Source of the DNA: Geotrypetes seraphini
Taxonomy: Eukaryota > Chordata > Amphibia > Gymnophiona > Dermophiidae
NCBI RefSeq assembly: GCF_902459505.1
Contig: NC_047096.1
Coordinates: forward strand, 15,838,501-15,902,500
Direction: 5' to 3'
DNA: 64,000 bases
The first letter of the stretch is position 1; each line of letters begins with the position of its first letter. The notes under the pieces are model-generated. The model was not told where the DNA came from, ran no database searches, and saw nothing but the letters and a program-made list of their open reading frames with translations. The position numbers and the translations under genes were made by a program. This document shows positions 53,901 through 64,000 of the stretch, piece by piece.

Positions 53901-54975
53901 AGTAAAAGAAATGGGGGAGGGGATAGGAGGATAATATGGTTCACCAGATAATCCTCAAATCCTCACACTTTTATAAAATCTTATGTCTGCCCACATGTAT
54001 AGTTCTGGTTCTTTTGCTGTGTCCAGCCAAATTATAAAACAGGCCAATAGCTGTTTAACACAGGACATCCGACTCCTTGCATCAAGGACATGAGTTCTAG
54101 AGGCTAGAAAAGTTCCTGAAAGCAGATCTTGCAATGTTATGACAACCACAAAAATGCAGACCGTTTTAAACTTTGGTTCTGCTATATGGATTTTGCAATT
54201 CCTGAACTGATTGAATCTAGCTTCTTATTCTGTGACTTGCCCTGAACTATAACTGGAGAGAAATACTAGATAATGTCATCTAATGTAGTGTATTGCTCTC
54301 TAAGCGGTAAATTCTATTTACGTCACCTAATACATGGGCGCCAAAAAGGTTGTCGCTTAGTGTAATTCTATAAACCGTCTCCGGAGTTGGGCGCAGTTTA
54401 TAGAATCAAGTGCAGCGCCCATCCACGGGACTAACATTTAAGCGCAAAACAAAAAAGAACCAACAAAAAAAACTGCAGTGAAAATGCAAAGCAAAAAACC
54501 AAACTGCAGGGGAGTGTACAGGGAGCAGGAATTTATTCCGTAAAATCAACATAAATCATAAAAACATATATGACATACTGTATATAAAATGAATACATAA
54601 GCTACAATAATTATATCCCAAAAATGGTCCTAATATTCGTGTTTTGGTCCGTGTTTCGAAAAACACTTCTTCCTCGGGGGTCCCTGAATGTTGGTATTTA
54701 GAGTATCAGAAAACCAGATTGGATTAAATAAACAAAATCAAAATTGAACAGACGTGAAAATCTCCTGTCTAAGGCACTGCATGCATGCCAATGAAAACCA
54801 AGCCTAAACACCTGCGTGGATTGGGCATATGCTTTAACAGTGCGTCTAAGTTTTAGGAATGCTCCTCCCCTATCCATGACCCCTTCTGAGATCGACTCAT
54901 TAGAATAATACACTTAGAAAATTGTGTGTGTAAATTCTAATTATTGACAATTCATGTCAATAATTGCTTATTAAT
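53901..54975. other. no supported gene
   Basis: Contains TCTATAAACCGTCTCC / TTTATAGAATC-type repeats near 54360. Near 54650, GTTTCGAAAAACACTTCTTC resembles the complement of a GAAGAAG...CGAAAC repeat motif. Confidence 0.3.
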
Positions 54976-55168
54976 TGACAATTATCAAGTTTATTAGGTT
55001 TTTATATACCACCTATCAAGGTTATCAAAGCGGTTTTTACAATCAGGTACTCGTGCATTTTCCCTGTCCCGGTGGGCTCACAATCTATCTAACGTACCTG
55101 GGGCGATGGAGAACTGAGTGACTTGCCCAGGGTCACAAGGAGCAGCGTGGGGTTTGAACCCACAACCC
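54976..55168 (-). mobile_element. tRNA-derived SINE, partial
   Basis: Complement of the SINE tail and core (GTGGGCTCACAATCTATC, GACTTGCCCAGGGTCAC), ending at the box B complement GGGTTTGAACCC. The rest of the head is missing. Confidence 0.7.
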
Positions 55169-55179
55169 CAGCACTGATT

Positions 55180-55436
55180 GATTTGCTAAACAATTAAGTT
55201 GTGCGAAGAAATTGGCAATGCGCACGGATTTGCGCACGCAACATTGGCCACAGTGTACAGAATCCGGGAGTAAGCGTCTCCACCGCCGAGCTTCCCAGTC
55301 GTAGACTGAGATTCCATATTGGTCACAAAACCCACTTTGGGGGTCGTGACCTGGATGGGCCATCTTTAGATGCATCGTTATTCTGTGCTTCCTGCGATCA
55401 TGGGTTCATGGCCAAAAACAGATTGATAACCACTGC
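55180..55436. mobile_element. hAT-like (Charlie-type) right-end relic
   Basis: Ends CCAAAAACAGATTGATAACC, ACTG, like Charlie-type termini. The left end is not found. Confidence 0.35.
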
Positions 55437-55860
55437 TAGAATAAAAGGACCTGCTTTTTTGATATGGGTGGTGCTGTTAATTTGACAGTGATGTGGGAAC
55501 GGGACAGGTAAAAGAGTGACAAATGATATGGTAAGCAAAGCTATTGTCTCTTGAGGAGGGTGTCTCCCTTTCAGGAAGGGTGAAATTGGAAAGTTGGCCC
55601 ATGAATGAGCCGGGTCCCACGTCCTGTTGAGTAACATGAAGAAGGTGTGGAAAGCCAAGCCAGGGGGGTGGGGAAACCAAATTTCCATGCCTGCTCCTCA
55701 TGGTGAATCATTCTTTAATTGTTCTGCTGACTGATTTAAAGGAGCAAAGCACCGCAGCCTCTGACTGTGGAAAGGTGTGTGTTCACTGAAACAGCTGTCT
55801 CACGCTTTTCTTGAGCTGATGTTTATCTAGACTCATTTCCGAAAACTTTAAATCTCAGGT

Positions 55861-55985
55861 GGAGAATGACACGGGGACGGGTACCTGCAGTTATCCAGGG
55901 GGGATGGGGACAGAGCCCACTGGGCGGGGACAGAGACAGAGCCTGCGGGGATAGGGACAAACTTTGTCCCCATGTCATTCTCCTC
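55861..55985. mobile_element. miniature TAGAGAATGACA-type element
   Basis: GGAGAATGACACGGGGACGG at the left and ACTTTGTCCCCATGTCATTC at the right. Interior reduced to G-rich repeats. Confidence 0.6.
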
Positions 55986-56096
55986 TACTTGAGACTAGTA
56001 TCAATGTGTAAAAACTTAACCCATCTTAGACAACTGACAACTGAATTCAATGATTAAAACAAACTGCAGAAGCTGCTTTTGGATTTCAATGAACTA

Positions 56097-56374
56097 CAGT
56101 GCTCCCCCAAAATTCGCGGGGGGGGTTCTGTTCCAGGAACACCCGCAAATTTTGAAAAACCGCGAATAGGGTTTAGTAATGGATCGAAGGCAGGAGAGGG
56201 CAGCTGTGGCGCTGGCTCGGGGGTGCAGGATCACGCTTAGTATTTTCCGACCGCCTCTTCCGGGGACTAAAGTCAGGCCACACCAATCAGGAGCGGCTTT
56301 GACACGTTCTCTGGAAAATACCGCGAAAGACTGAGTCCGCGATTGGCGATCCGCGAATTCTCGGGGGAACACTG
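56097..56374. mobile_element. Tigger-like MITE (CAGTGCTCCCCC family)
   Basis: CAGTGCTCCCCCAAAATTCG...TCGGGGGAACACTG, related to 28950-29249. TA flank only at the left. Confidence 0.75.
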
Positions 56375-56479
56375 CGCTGTTAAATAACATCATTTGTGTC
56401 TTGTCTGCTTTTGATGTGGCAACAAGAGTCTTGTCTGTTGATCAGACGCCTACCACCCGCAACATAATTCCATCTTAGC

Positions 56480-56720
56480 CCAAATCCTATATACTGTGCT
56501 GGTATCGATCACGCATCAGCGCCGTTGATAGAATCCCAACTGTTTTTAAAACAGGCGCCTTAAGTGTGGGCCAGCATTTTAAAGGCCTACATTTAAGGCG
56601 CTTGTATTGCGCCTACAGAAGCGCTTAGGGTCACCTAGGGATGCCTAAGGCCACTTCTGGCATAAACCTCGCCAACGCTGGCCTCAGGCATCCTTAGGCG
56701 TGCCTGGATGCTTCCGTAGA
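56480..56720. repeat. degenerate palindromic repeat
   Basis: GGCGCCTTAAGTG...CATTTAAGGCGC and other inverted TAGGCG motifs. Boundaries unclear. Confidence 0.35.
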
Positions 56721-56999
56721 CGCGCAAATGATGCCTTCAATGTAAGTGCTCTTCGCCGCATCAATTTTTTTTTTTTTAAACCCATGCATCCCAATTGGTT
56801 AGTTAGATGGCGATAGGCTGCCTACAACTGCCTAATTTCAGGATGCCATTAGTCCAGATTCATGTGCCCAGCTGCTCAAACATCTGTTACTGCAACAGAT
56901 CCATCGTTGCCGGCATCAAGGAGCATTTCCAATATTTAATAAATATTGTAGGGTGGTTTTTAGTGCCGGCCGAGGTGGTTACAGCTCCGACGCTCATCT

Positions 57000-57515
57000 C
57001 CCAATTGCCCTAGGTACATTAGAGCCTGCCGGGGCAGGCACAGAAAAATGCTTAAGTACCTGAATAAATTCATGTAAGCCATTATGAGCTCCCCTGGGAG
57101 AACGGTAAAGAAAATTGAATAAATAAATAGTGTGAAGAGTTTCAGCCTCTGATAACCAGAGCTGGTATTGTGACGTCATAATGCCTCATTCCACCAATGC
57201 CTAAGCATCAGTGATGTCACAATGGCTTGATTCTCCTATGGTTGGCTCACTTTTACTACAGTTTGATTTCTAGAGTGGCGCAGTGGTTAAAAGCTACAGC
57301 CTCAGCACCCTGAGGTTGTGGGTTCAAGCCCTCGCTGCTCCTTGTGACCCTGGGCAAGTCACTTAATCACCCCCCATTGTCCCAGGTACATTACATAGAT
57401 TGTGAGCCCATCAGGACAGACAGGGAAAAATGCTTGAGTACCTGAATAAATTCATGTAAACTGGTCTGAGCTCCCCCGGGAGAACAGTATAGAAAATTGA
57501 ATAAATAAACCCTCT
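57000..57515 (+). repeat. SINE plus module composite
   Basis: A SINE tail (57000-57128), a module (57155-57250), and a full SINE (57266-57515). The SINE head has box A TGGCGCAGTGG at 57276-57286 and a box B-like GGTTCAAGCCC at 57321-57331. The MIR-type core CCTTGTGACCCTGGGCAAG and a tail of (AAAT)n follow. Confidence 0.85.
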
Positions 57516-57529
57516 CTATTAATGTAATG

Positions 57530-57960
57530 TAATTTATTTCTTATATACCGCTACATCCGTTAGGTTCTAAGCGGTTTACAGAAAATATACATTAAGATTA
57601 GAAATAAGAAAGGTACTTGAAAAATTCCCTTGCTGTCCCGAAGGCTCACAATCTAACTAAAGTACCTGGAGGGTAATAGAAGTGAAAAGTAGAGTTAGAG
57701 GAAAAATAAAAATAAAATAAACATTTTAACAAGACAGCATTGATCTAAATACTTTGGAAGGTAGAAGAGAGGAGAGAAAGGAATAGAAGCAGAAGGGGGA
57801 GCCGTTGAACAGTAGAATTCTGGAGAAATTTAAATGATAGAAATAGAACAAAACAAAGACAAAAGGCAAAACAATAGATAAGATTAAAGATAAATCATAA
57901 GCTGGAAAGAAAAATAAAATAAAACTTTGTCTTCAATCCACGTTTTCAGCGTCAGTGATG
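57530..57960 (-). mobile_element. LINE-type 3' end
   Basis: The left end TTATTTCTTATATACCGC, CTAAGCGGTTTACAG is the complement of a common LINE 3' tail. The minus-strand frame ends LKTWIEDKVLFYF. Family uncertain. Confidence 0.45.
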
Positions 57961-58682
57961 AAGTGGAGCAAGTAAGTTTAGGAGGAGCGATTGACGTTTC
58001 CAGAAAGGGCTTCTTCAGGGAAGAGACTTGGCAGACAGTCCCAGGATGCCTATGTCTCCTCCCCTGCGATGTTCTCCCATCCATGCATTCCCTCCCAGAC
58101 ACACTGCCCGTGCCCCAGCCGCTCCAAGGAGGCTGCCCCAGATGAGGCCCACGGTGAATGCAGGATTCTCTCCTCTGCGGGAAAGCCGCCCGGAGCCGAG
58201 AGTCGATCTTCTTAGCGGATTGCATGGGGGGAAGAGTTCACACAAAAGAAGGTGAACTTGGCAATAAAACGGAAGAAAAGAGAAATAACTGGAAACAAGA
58301 AACCGCCACGTACCACAGCTAGTTTATGGTACCATCTATCTTTCTGTAGCAGAGCTTAGCACATCTGTTTATATTTAGCCACACATTCAAACCCAGCTGT
58401 GATTGCAGCGGGTTGGTTACCCGACTGCTGTGGGTACGCCACTGACGTCCAAACCAGCACAATCGCTAGGAAATAACAAAAGAGCATTCACATGATTACC
58501 ACAGTTAAAAATACCCAAACACAAACAAACAAAAAAAAAACAACTGTTTGGCAGTTGGCCTTAGATAACTAACCCATATCCTGTCGTACCAAATATTTTA
58601 GTTCACCAGACAGGAGAAACAAGCCAGAGGCAGGCAGAGTGGCCGCAACGCAACAGCAGCTTGCTAACCATCCTGTCTGCTG

Positions 58683-59588
58683 TAGAGAATGACATGGTGA
58701 CAAAATTCATCACCGTTCCCGTCCCCACGGATAACCGCGGGAAATAATCCCATGTCATTTTCTAGTGTCTATTTCAACCTCGGTCCTTCTACACCAGCAT
58801 TCTTCAAAGCAAAGCTTGCGGGTCAGTGGTTGTGGCCATTCATACTCTGATTCTTATGGGAGCCAAGGATAATGAAGCCATTGTGACATCACTGATGTGA
58901 TTGGCTCTTAGGCACTGGTGGAATGAGGCCTTATGACATCACAATATCTGCTCTGGATACCAGAGACTGTCATTCTTTAGTGTCTGTTTCAACCTCGGTC
59001 CTTCTACACCAGCATTCTTCAAAGCAAAGCTTGCGGGTCAGTGGTTGTGGCCATTCATACTCTGATTCTTATGTGAGCCAAGGATAATGAAGCCATTGTG
59101 CCATTGTGACATCACTGATGTGATTGGCTCTTAGGCACTGGTGGAATGAGGCATTATGACATCACAATATCTGCTCTGGATACCAGAGACTGTCATTCTC
59201 AACCTCAGTCCTTCTACACCAGCATTCTTCAAAGCAAAGCTTGCAGTCAGTGGTTGTGGCCATTCATACTCTGATTCTTATGTGAGCCAAGGATAATGAA
59301 GCCATTGTGACATCACTGATGTGATTGGCTCTTAGGCACTGGTGGAATGAGGCATTATGACATCACAATATCTGCTCTGGATACCAGAGACTGTCATTCT
59401 GTAGTGTCTGTTTCAACCTCAGTCCTTCTACACCAGCATTCTTCAAAGCAAAGCTTGTGGGTCAATGGTTGTGTCCATTCATACTCTGATTCTTCCCTCT
59501 CTCCTTAAAGAATGACATGAAGATTGTTTACCGCTGTTATCCGTGGGGACGGGAACGGTGATGAATTCTGTCACCGTGCCATTCTCTA
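58683..59588. mobile_element. TAGAGAATGACA terminal-repeat element with four internal units
   Basis: Ends TAGAGAATGACATGGTGAC and GTCACCGTGCCATTCTCTA, with subterminal CATCACCGTTCCCGTCC inverted at the right. The interior has four copies (the last partial) of a unit of about 215 bp. Each unit carries CAGCATTCTTCAAAGCAAAG; three TGACATCA modules intervene. Same family as 22460-22940, which has two units. Confidence 0.82.
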
Positions 59589-59748
59589 TTTTGAATGTTC
59601 AAGACAAAGTTGGACAAGTTCATGCTAAACTGGTGAGACTGGATTCATTTGGAGCACTGGTCTTGACTTAAGGGCCGTCGCGTGAGCGGACTGCTGCGCA
59701 GGATGGACCACTGGACTGACCCAGCAGCGGCAATTCTTATGTTCTTAC
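59589..59748 (+). mobile_element. CR1-like LINE 3' tip
   Basis: FKTKLDKFMLNW-like end, then GGACCACTGGACTGACCCAG and TTCTTATGTTCTTA. It starts directly at the right end of the preceding element. Confidence 0.8.
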
Positions 59749-59937
59749 TGCTGCTTTGATTTTAAGAAAGGGTTTCATTTTCTAATTTTTTTTTAATTCC
59801 CTTTTAGACAACCAACTCTCCCTGTTTAAGAAGGGAGATTTCTTATTGGTCTAAAATGCAACTAAAATGTTCTCTTACCTAAAAATGTCCTGCTTGTCAT
59901 GGAGAAATGAAGGCATAGCCGCCTGTTATCCACCAAG

Positions 59938-60122
59938 GGCTCCTTTTACTAAGGTACGCTAGCGTTTTTAGTGCACGCAGCAGATTAGAGCGCACTAACC
60001 CTGCGCTATGCGGCTAGAACTAATGCCAGCTCAATGCTGGCGTTAGCGTCTAGTGCGCACGGCACCGTAGCACGCATTATTCTGCGCGCTAAAGCCCTAA
60101 CGCGGTTTAGTAAAAGGAGCCC
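59938..60122. mobile_element. palindromic MITE (GGCTCCTTTTACTAAGG family)
   Basis: GGCTCCTTTTACTAAGGTAC...GGTTTAGTAAAAGGAGCCC with inverted GCGCAC/GTGCGC inner arms. Confidence 0.8.
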
Positions 60123-60308
60123 CAAGAGTTTCTCAGATCATACTTAGTAAAAGAAAAAAAAAAAGAAAGTGTCCATGTGGCCCGGAAAGTTTATATTTCT
60201 TCTCCTATGTAATTAGAGCCAATAAAAGGTTTCAAAGACCACATAAAACACCCCCAAACCCGAAAATAACATTTGATTATCCCAATTAAAAATAAACAGA
60301 TGAAATTA

Positions 60309-60960
60309 ATAAGCACATAAGCAATGCCTCTGCCGGGTCAGACCTGAGGTCCATCGTGCCCAGCAGTCCGCTCACGCGGCGGCCCAACAGGTCCAGAACC
60401 TGCGTAATAATCCTCTATCTATACCCCTCTATCCCCTTTTCCAACAGGAAATTGTCCAATCCTTTCTTGAACCCCAGTACCGTTCTCTGCCCTATTACGT
60501 CCTCTGGAAGCGCATTCCAGGTGTCCACCACCCGCTGAGTAAAGAAAAACTTCCTAGCATTTGTTTTGAATCTATCCCCTTCCAATTTTTCCGAATGCCC
60601 TCTTGTTCTTTTATGTTTTGAAAGTTTGAAGAATCTGTCTCTCTCCACTTTCTCTAAGCCCTTCATGATCTTGTAGGTCTCTATCATGTCTCCTCTGAGT
60701 CTCCGCTTTTCCAGGGAGAAGAGCTCCAGCTTCTCCAATCTTTCAGTGTATGAAAGGTTTTCCATGCCCTTAATCATTCGTGTCGCTCTCCTCTGGACCC
60801 TCTCAAGTACTGCCATATCCTTCTTAAGGTGCGGTGACCAATACTGAACACAGTACTCCAGGTGTGGGCGCACCATTGCCCGATACAACGGCAGGATGAC
60901 TTCTTTTGTTCTGGTCGTAATACCATTTTTAATAATACCCAACATTCTGTTCGCCTTCTA
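60309..60960 (-). mobile_element. CR1-like LINE 3' end with a 176-residue open frame
   Basis: Minus frame 60415-60945: [60 protein letters not shown] and FFTQRVVDTWNALPEDVIG. 5'-truncated, long unbroken frame. Confidence 0.93.
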
Positions 60961-61128
60961 GATTTATGCCCTATTTGCAGCCAGACTTAGGAGTGTAATT
61001 TTTCAGCCTACCAACTTAGGTGCCTACTGGCTAACAATGTTTTATGATTGGTTTTTAATGGTGCTTTCTATTATCAGTGCTGATTAAGGCAATTAATTTT
61101 CTAGCCCAATGCTACAGAAAAGAACTAG

Positions 61129-61300
61129 GCCTCCTTTTACGAAACTGCGATAGCCGTTTCTAGCGTGGGGAGCCGCACTGAATGGCCCGCGCTGCTCCCG
61201 ATGCTCATTGAGTTCCTATGAGCGTCGGGAGCAGGGCGGGCCATTCAGCGTGGCTCCCCTTGCTAGAAACTATCACAGTTTCGTAAAAGAGGGGGGGGGG
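61129..61300. mobile_element. palindromic MITE (CTCCTTTTACGAAACTGCG family)
   Basis: Arms GCGTGGGGAGCCGCACTGAA and TTCAGCGTGGCTCCCC, ending TTTCGTAAAAGAGGGGG. Confidence 0.75.
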
Positions 61301-61897
61301 GCTAGTCTAGGAAGCTTTAAATACGCAGGGCCAATATTCAAAGGATTCATGCGTCTAACTTTGAGACTTACACTTTCAAATCGGCCTTTCGGAAAATTTC
61401 CTAGGGCTGTAAGCCTAAACTTATGCTCAAAGTTTTACTAAACTCTATGTAAGGCCTTGGTTATGGTTTATTATTCATTATATAACACCCTTTTAAAGAG
61501 AAGCAAAGTGGTTTACAATAAAATCTTGTGAATCAGAAAATAAAAGATGCCTAAAATTAGTCAATTAGGCACCTAAAAAGAAAATTGACCCCCCCCTTTT
61601 TTTTTTTTTTTTTTTACTAAGCAGTGGTACAGCAGCGCTAAATACTGTACCACTCATGAGTGTCAGAGAATTTAGCGCTCCGGGCTGTGGTAAAAACCTC
61701 TACTGTGGCTTAGTAAAAGCGTGTGTGTGAGGGGGTGGGGGGGGTAAGTTAGGTGCCTAGATTGGCTAGGCGTGCTGAGCTAGTGCGTAATTTTAGCCAT
61801 CTTTTTTATTTTCTGATTCACAAGATTTTATTGTAAACCACTTTGCTTCTCCGTTACAGGTGCTATAAAAAGAATAATAAATCTTAACCAAGGCCTT

Positions 61898-62640
61898 AGA
61901 ACATAAGAACATAAGAAACGCCTTCACCGGATCAGACCGAGGTCCATCTAGTTCGGCGATCCGCACACGCGGAGGCCCATTTAGGTGCACCTTTTTGGAG
62001 ACCCGGATTTCCCGTATCCCTCAATATGATCTGCAAGAAGGTGTGCATCCGACTTGCGTTTGAAACCCAGCACAGTATTTTCTGCCACCACCTCCTCCGG
62101 GAGAGCATTCCAAGCGCCCACCACTCTCTGTGTGAAACAGAACTTCCTGACATCTGTCCTGAACCTGCTGCCATTCAGTTTTAGGCTATGACCTCGTGTC
62201 CGCGTCACATCTGAAAATGTCAGTAATGCTGCTTCCTGGTCAATTTGATCAAATCCCTTTAATATTTTAAAAGTCTCTATCAGATCCCCACGAAGTCTTC
62301 TCTTTTCGAGGGTGAACAGTCCCAGTTTTCCGAGGCGTTCCATGTAGCTTAAATTCTCCATGCCTTTGACTAGTTTCGTGGCTCGCCTCTGTACCCTTTC
62401 CAACAGAATTTTATCCTTCTTAAGGTACGGAGACCAGTGTTGGACACAGTATTCTAAGTGTGGTCTGACCATTGTTCTGTAAAGTGGCATTATAACATCT
62501 TCCGACCTACTCGTGATCCCCTTCTTAATCATGCCTAACATCCTATTTGCTTTCTTCGCCGCCGCCGCACATTGAGCCGATGGCTTTAGGGTTCTGTCTA
62601 TCAGCACCCCCAAATCCTTTTCTTGTTCGCATTTGGCTAA
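61898..62640 (-). mobile_element. CR1-like LINE 3' end with a 210-residue open frame
   Basis: Minus frame 61981-62613, the longest LINE frame in the window: [60 protein letters not shown] and FKILKGFDQIDQEAALLTFS. The 3' terminus at the left is the complement of TTATGTTCTTATGTTCT. Confidence 0.93.
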
Positions 62641-62672
62641 TGTTTGGCTAAAGTTTGGTAAAACTTTGAGCA

Positions 62673-63368
62673 GCAGCCAGGGATACCCAAAAATGAAGAA
62701 AATAATTTTTGTTGTTGAAACCTGGGGTACTGGCTATAGGTGCGATATGTTACTTACGTCATCCTTTTAAATATGTAATGCGTTATTCTTCTCAAAAGTA
62801 TGTATTTTTTTTGAGCCTGCTCAATTGACAACTTTCCTATCACTGTCACGACGGGAGAAGGGAAAAAAAAAAGATAATAATAATATTAATAATAACTTTA
62901 TTCTTCTATACCGCCATAGTCGAAAGACTTCTAGGCGGTTCACATTCGAAGAAGGCTGGACAATCAGCGAATTACAGGAAGCAAGAAGTGAGGGTTACAT
63001 AAGAAACAGGTAGAGGACAGGAAATTACGTCGAGGTAGAGAGAGGGGGAATATATCATTGAGAGTGGAGAGGCTTCTGTTTAGGAGATGAATTTGTCAAA
63101 CACAACGGTTTTGATTGATTTTCGGAATGTAATGAGGTGATTAAGTCAACTTGATCTCAGTCAAGTCAGCCAATGTATTCTTCATTAATTTTTCTTTATT
63201 CCGTTAAGTTTAATCTTGGAATCAATTAATTGGGGACTAGAGCTAAGTTTAAGCATGTATTGTTTCTTTATTTAAATAATCTTTATAATATTATTATTTG
63301 ATGCTTAAAGCTTTCTGTACAAGTTGTTAGCTTGATTGTTTAAATATGAAAATGATAAAAAAAACCAC
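62673..63368. mobile_element. 696-bp insertion flanked by an 11-bp direct repeat
   Basis: AACTTTGAGCA at 62662-62672 and 63369-63379. It contains (AAT)n at about 62872-62895 and a LINE-like tail in minus orientation (TTATTCTTCTATACCGCC, TAGGCGGTTCACATTC). Identity not resolved. Confidence 0.5.
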
Positions 63369-63546
63369 AACTTTGAGCATAAGTTTAGGCTTACAGCCCT
63401 AGGAAATTTCCCGAAAGGCCAATTTGAAAGTGTAAGTCTCAAAGTTAGACGCATGAATCCTTTGAATATTGGCCCTGCGTATTTAAAGCTTCCTAGACTA
63501 GCCCCCCCTCTTTTACAAAGGTGCGCTAAGCTTTTTAGTACGCGTT

Positions 63547-64000
63547 TCAAGTTCAAGTTTCAAGTTTATTAGATTTTAATATACCGACCATCAAGCAAAT
63601 ATCTGGCCGGTTTACATTAGAATTAAAAATGACAGAGAGGAGTAGGAACAATTGAAGAATTATTAAGTAATTTAAATAATATATGGTGAACATTAAAGAC
63701 ATTAACAAGACGGACTTGACAGTGAGGAGAGAGGGAATGGATGGGTACAGTTACATTGTAGGTAGAAAAAAGGAGAAAGAAGGGTTGGGAAAAAAACATG
63801 TTGGGTGGGAATAAAATATATGGAATGTTTATAAAGGAGAGAAATTAGAAAGAAGAGAATGCATCACGAAATAAAAAAGTTTTTAAGTTTTTCTTAAATT
63901 TGTCAAGGTGTTGTTCGTCTCGAAGTGGTTGTGGAAGGGAGTTCCACAATGTCGGGGCAGTTACCGCAAAATTTATTTTGCGTGTGTAATAAAACTCTTT
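63547..64000 (-). mobile_element. L2-type LINE 3' end running off the window
   Basis: The minus strand from 64000 reads NFAVTAPTLWNSLPQPLRDE and QHLDKFKKNLKTFLFRDAFS, the conserved L2-clade ORF2 end, unbroken here. The 3' UTR and tail are at the left (TCAAGTTTATTAGATTTTAA). Its left edge cuts a palindromic MITE end (63505-63546). Confidence 0.75.

Larger units (their letters stand above)
61301..63515. repeat. large palindrome broken by two later insertions
   Basis: The left arm 61301-61588 is inverted to 63369-63515 (distal part) and 61745-61897 (proximal part). A MITE-like palindrome occupies the centre, 61589-61744. The right arm is interrupted at 61898-62640 (CR1) and 62673-63368. Confidence 0.75.

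Noticed and set aside
54640-54690. second hammerhead-like site
   Set aside because: The complement has GAAGAAG and CGAAAC but lacks CTGANGA, so the core is not present.
57276-57331. tRNA gene
   Set aside because: The box A and box B-like motifs belong to a SINE head. The sequence does not fold as a tRNA cloverleaf and is repeated with SINE core and tail.
58683-59588. CRISPR-like array
   Set aside because: Units of about 215 bp without unique spacers, inside inverted terminal repeats, in a vertebrate sequence.
61981-62613. 210-codon frame as a possible host gene
   Set aside because: Matches the C-terminal tail of CR1-like LINE proteins, and the 3' terminus of the element is attached. The same applies to 60415-60945, 51343-51804, 52363-52767 and 47700-48248.

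Overview
This window is vertebrate nuclear DNA: one intron-rich muscle gene embedded in a dense, many-layered deposit of transposable elements. The repeat mix is CR1-like, L1-like and L2-like LINEs, a tRNA-derived SINE with a MIR-type core, hAT-like palindromic MITEs, Tigger-like elements, Helitron ends and one probable solo LTR. This suggests a tetrapod with a large repeat-rich genome. I favour an amphibian, perhaps a caecilian, but the species call is inference and weak.

The one host gene I can support is TNNI1 (slow skeletal muscle troponin I) on the + strand. Its coding sequence runs from 25414 to 41914. The coding pieces are 25414-25424, a 4-nt microexon at 26820-26823, 29671-29712, 35153-35284, 37528-37617, 40463-40639 and 41807-41914. 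All junctions have GT/AG ends and the frame closes at 187 codons, the usual TNNI1 length. A probable untranslated first exon lies near 18055-18113 and a 3' UTR exon begins at 42848, with polyadenylation signals near 43253 and 43509. No other host gene was recognised; the neighbours known in mammals (PHLDA3, LAD1) are not visible.

Layout. 1-18 kb: repeats upstream of the gene, including an L2 reverse-transcriptase relic, a Tigger-like element, a probable solo LTR, nested hAT MITEs and CR1/L1 insertions. 18-43.5 kb: TNNI1, with introns holding a SINE/module tandem array, fold-back elements, sense-oriented L1 3' ends close to exons and several MITEs. 43.8-64 kb: intergenic repeats, including a short non-autonomous Helitron, a Helitron helicase fragment, a MITE trimer, a twin-primed L1 with target-site duplications, a TIR element carrying a tandem array, and a palindrome broken by two insertions.

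The most distinctive pattern is a palindromic module of roughly 110-125 bp, marked by TGACATCA/TGATGTCA, found in about a dozen full or partial copies. It sits in at least four contexts: between SINE copies, inside a TIR element, between tandem CR1-like 3' ends, and directly after another CR1 3' end.
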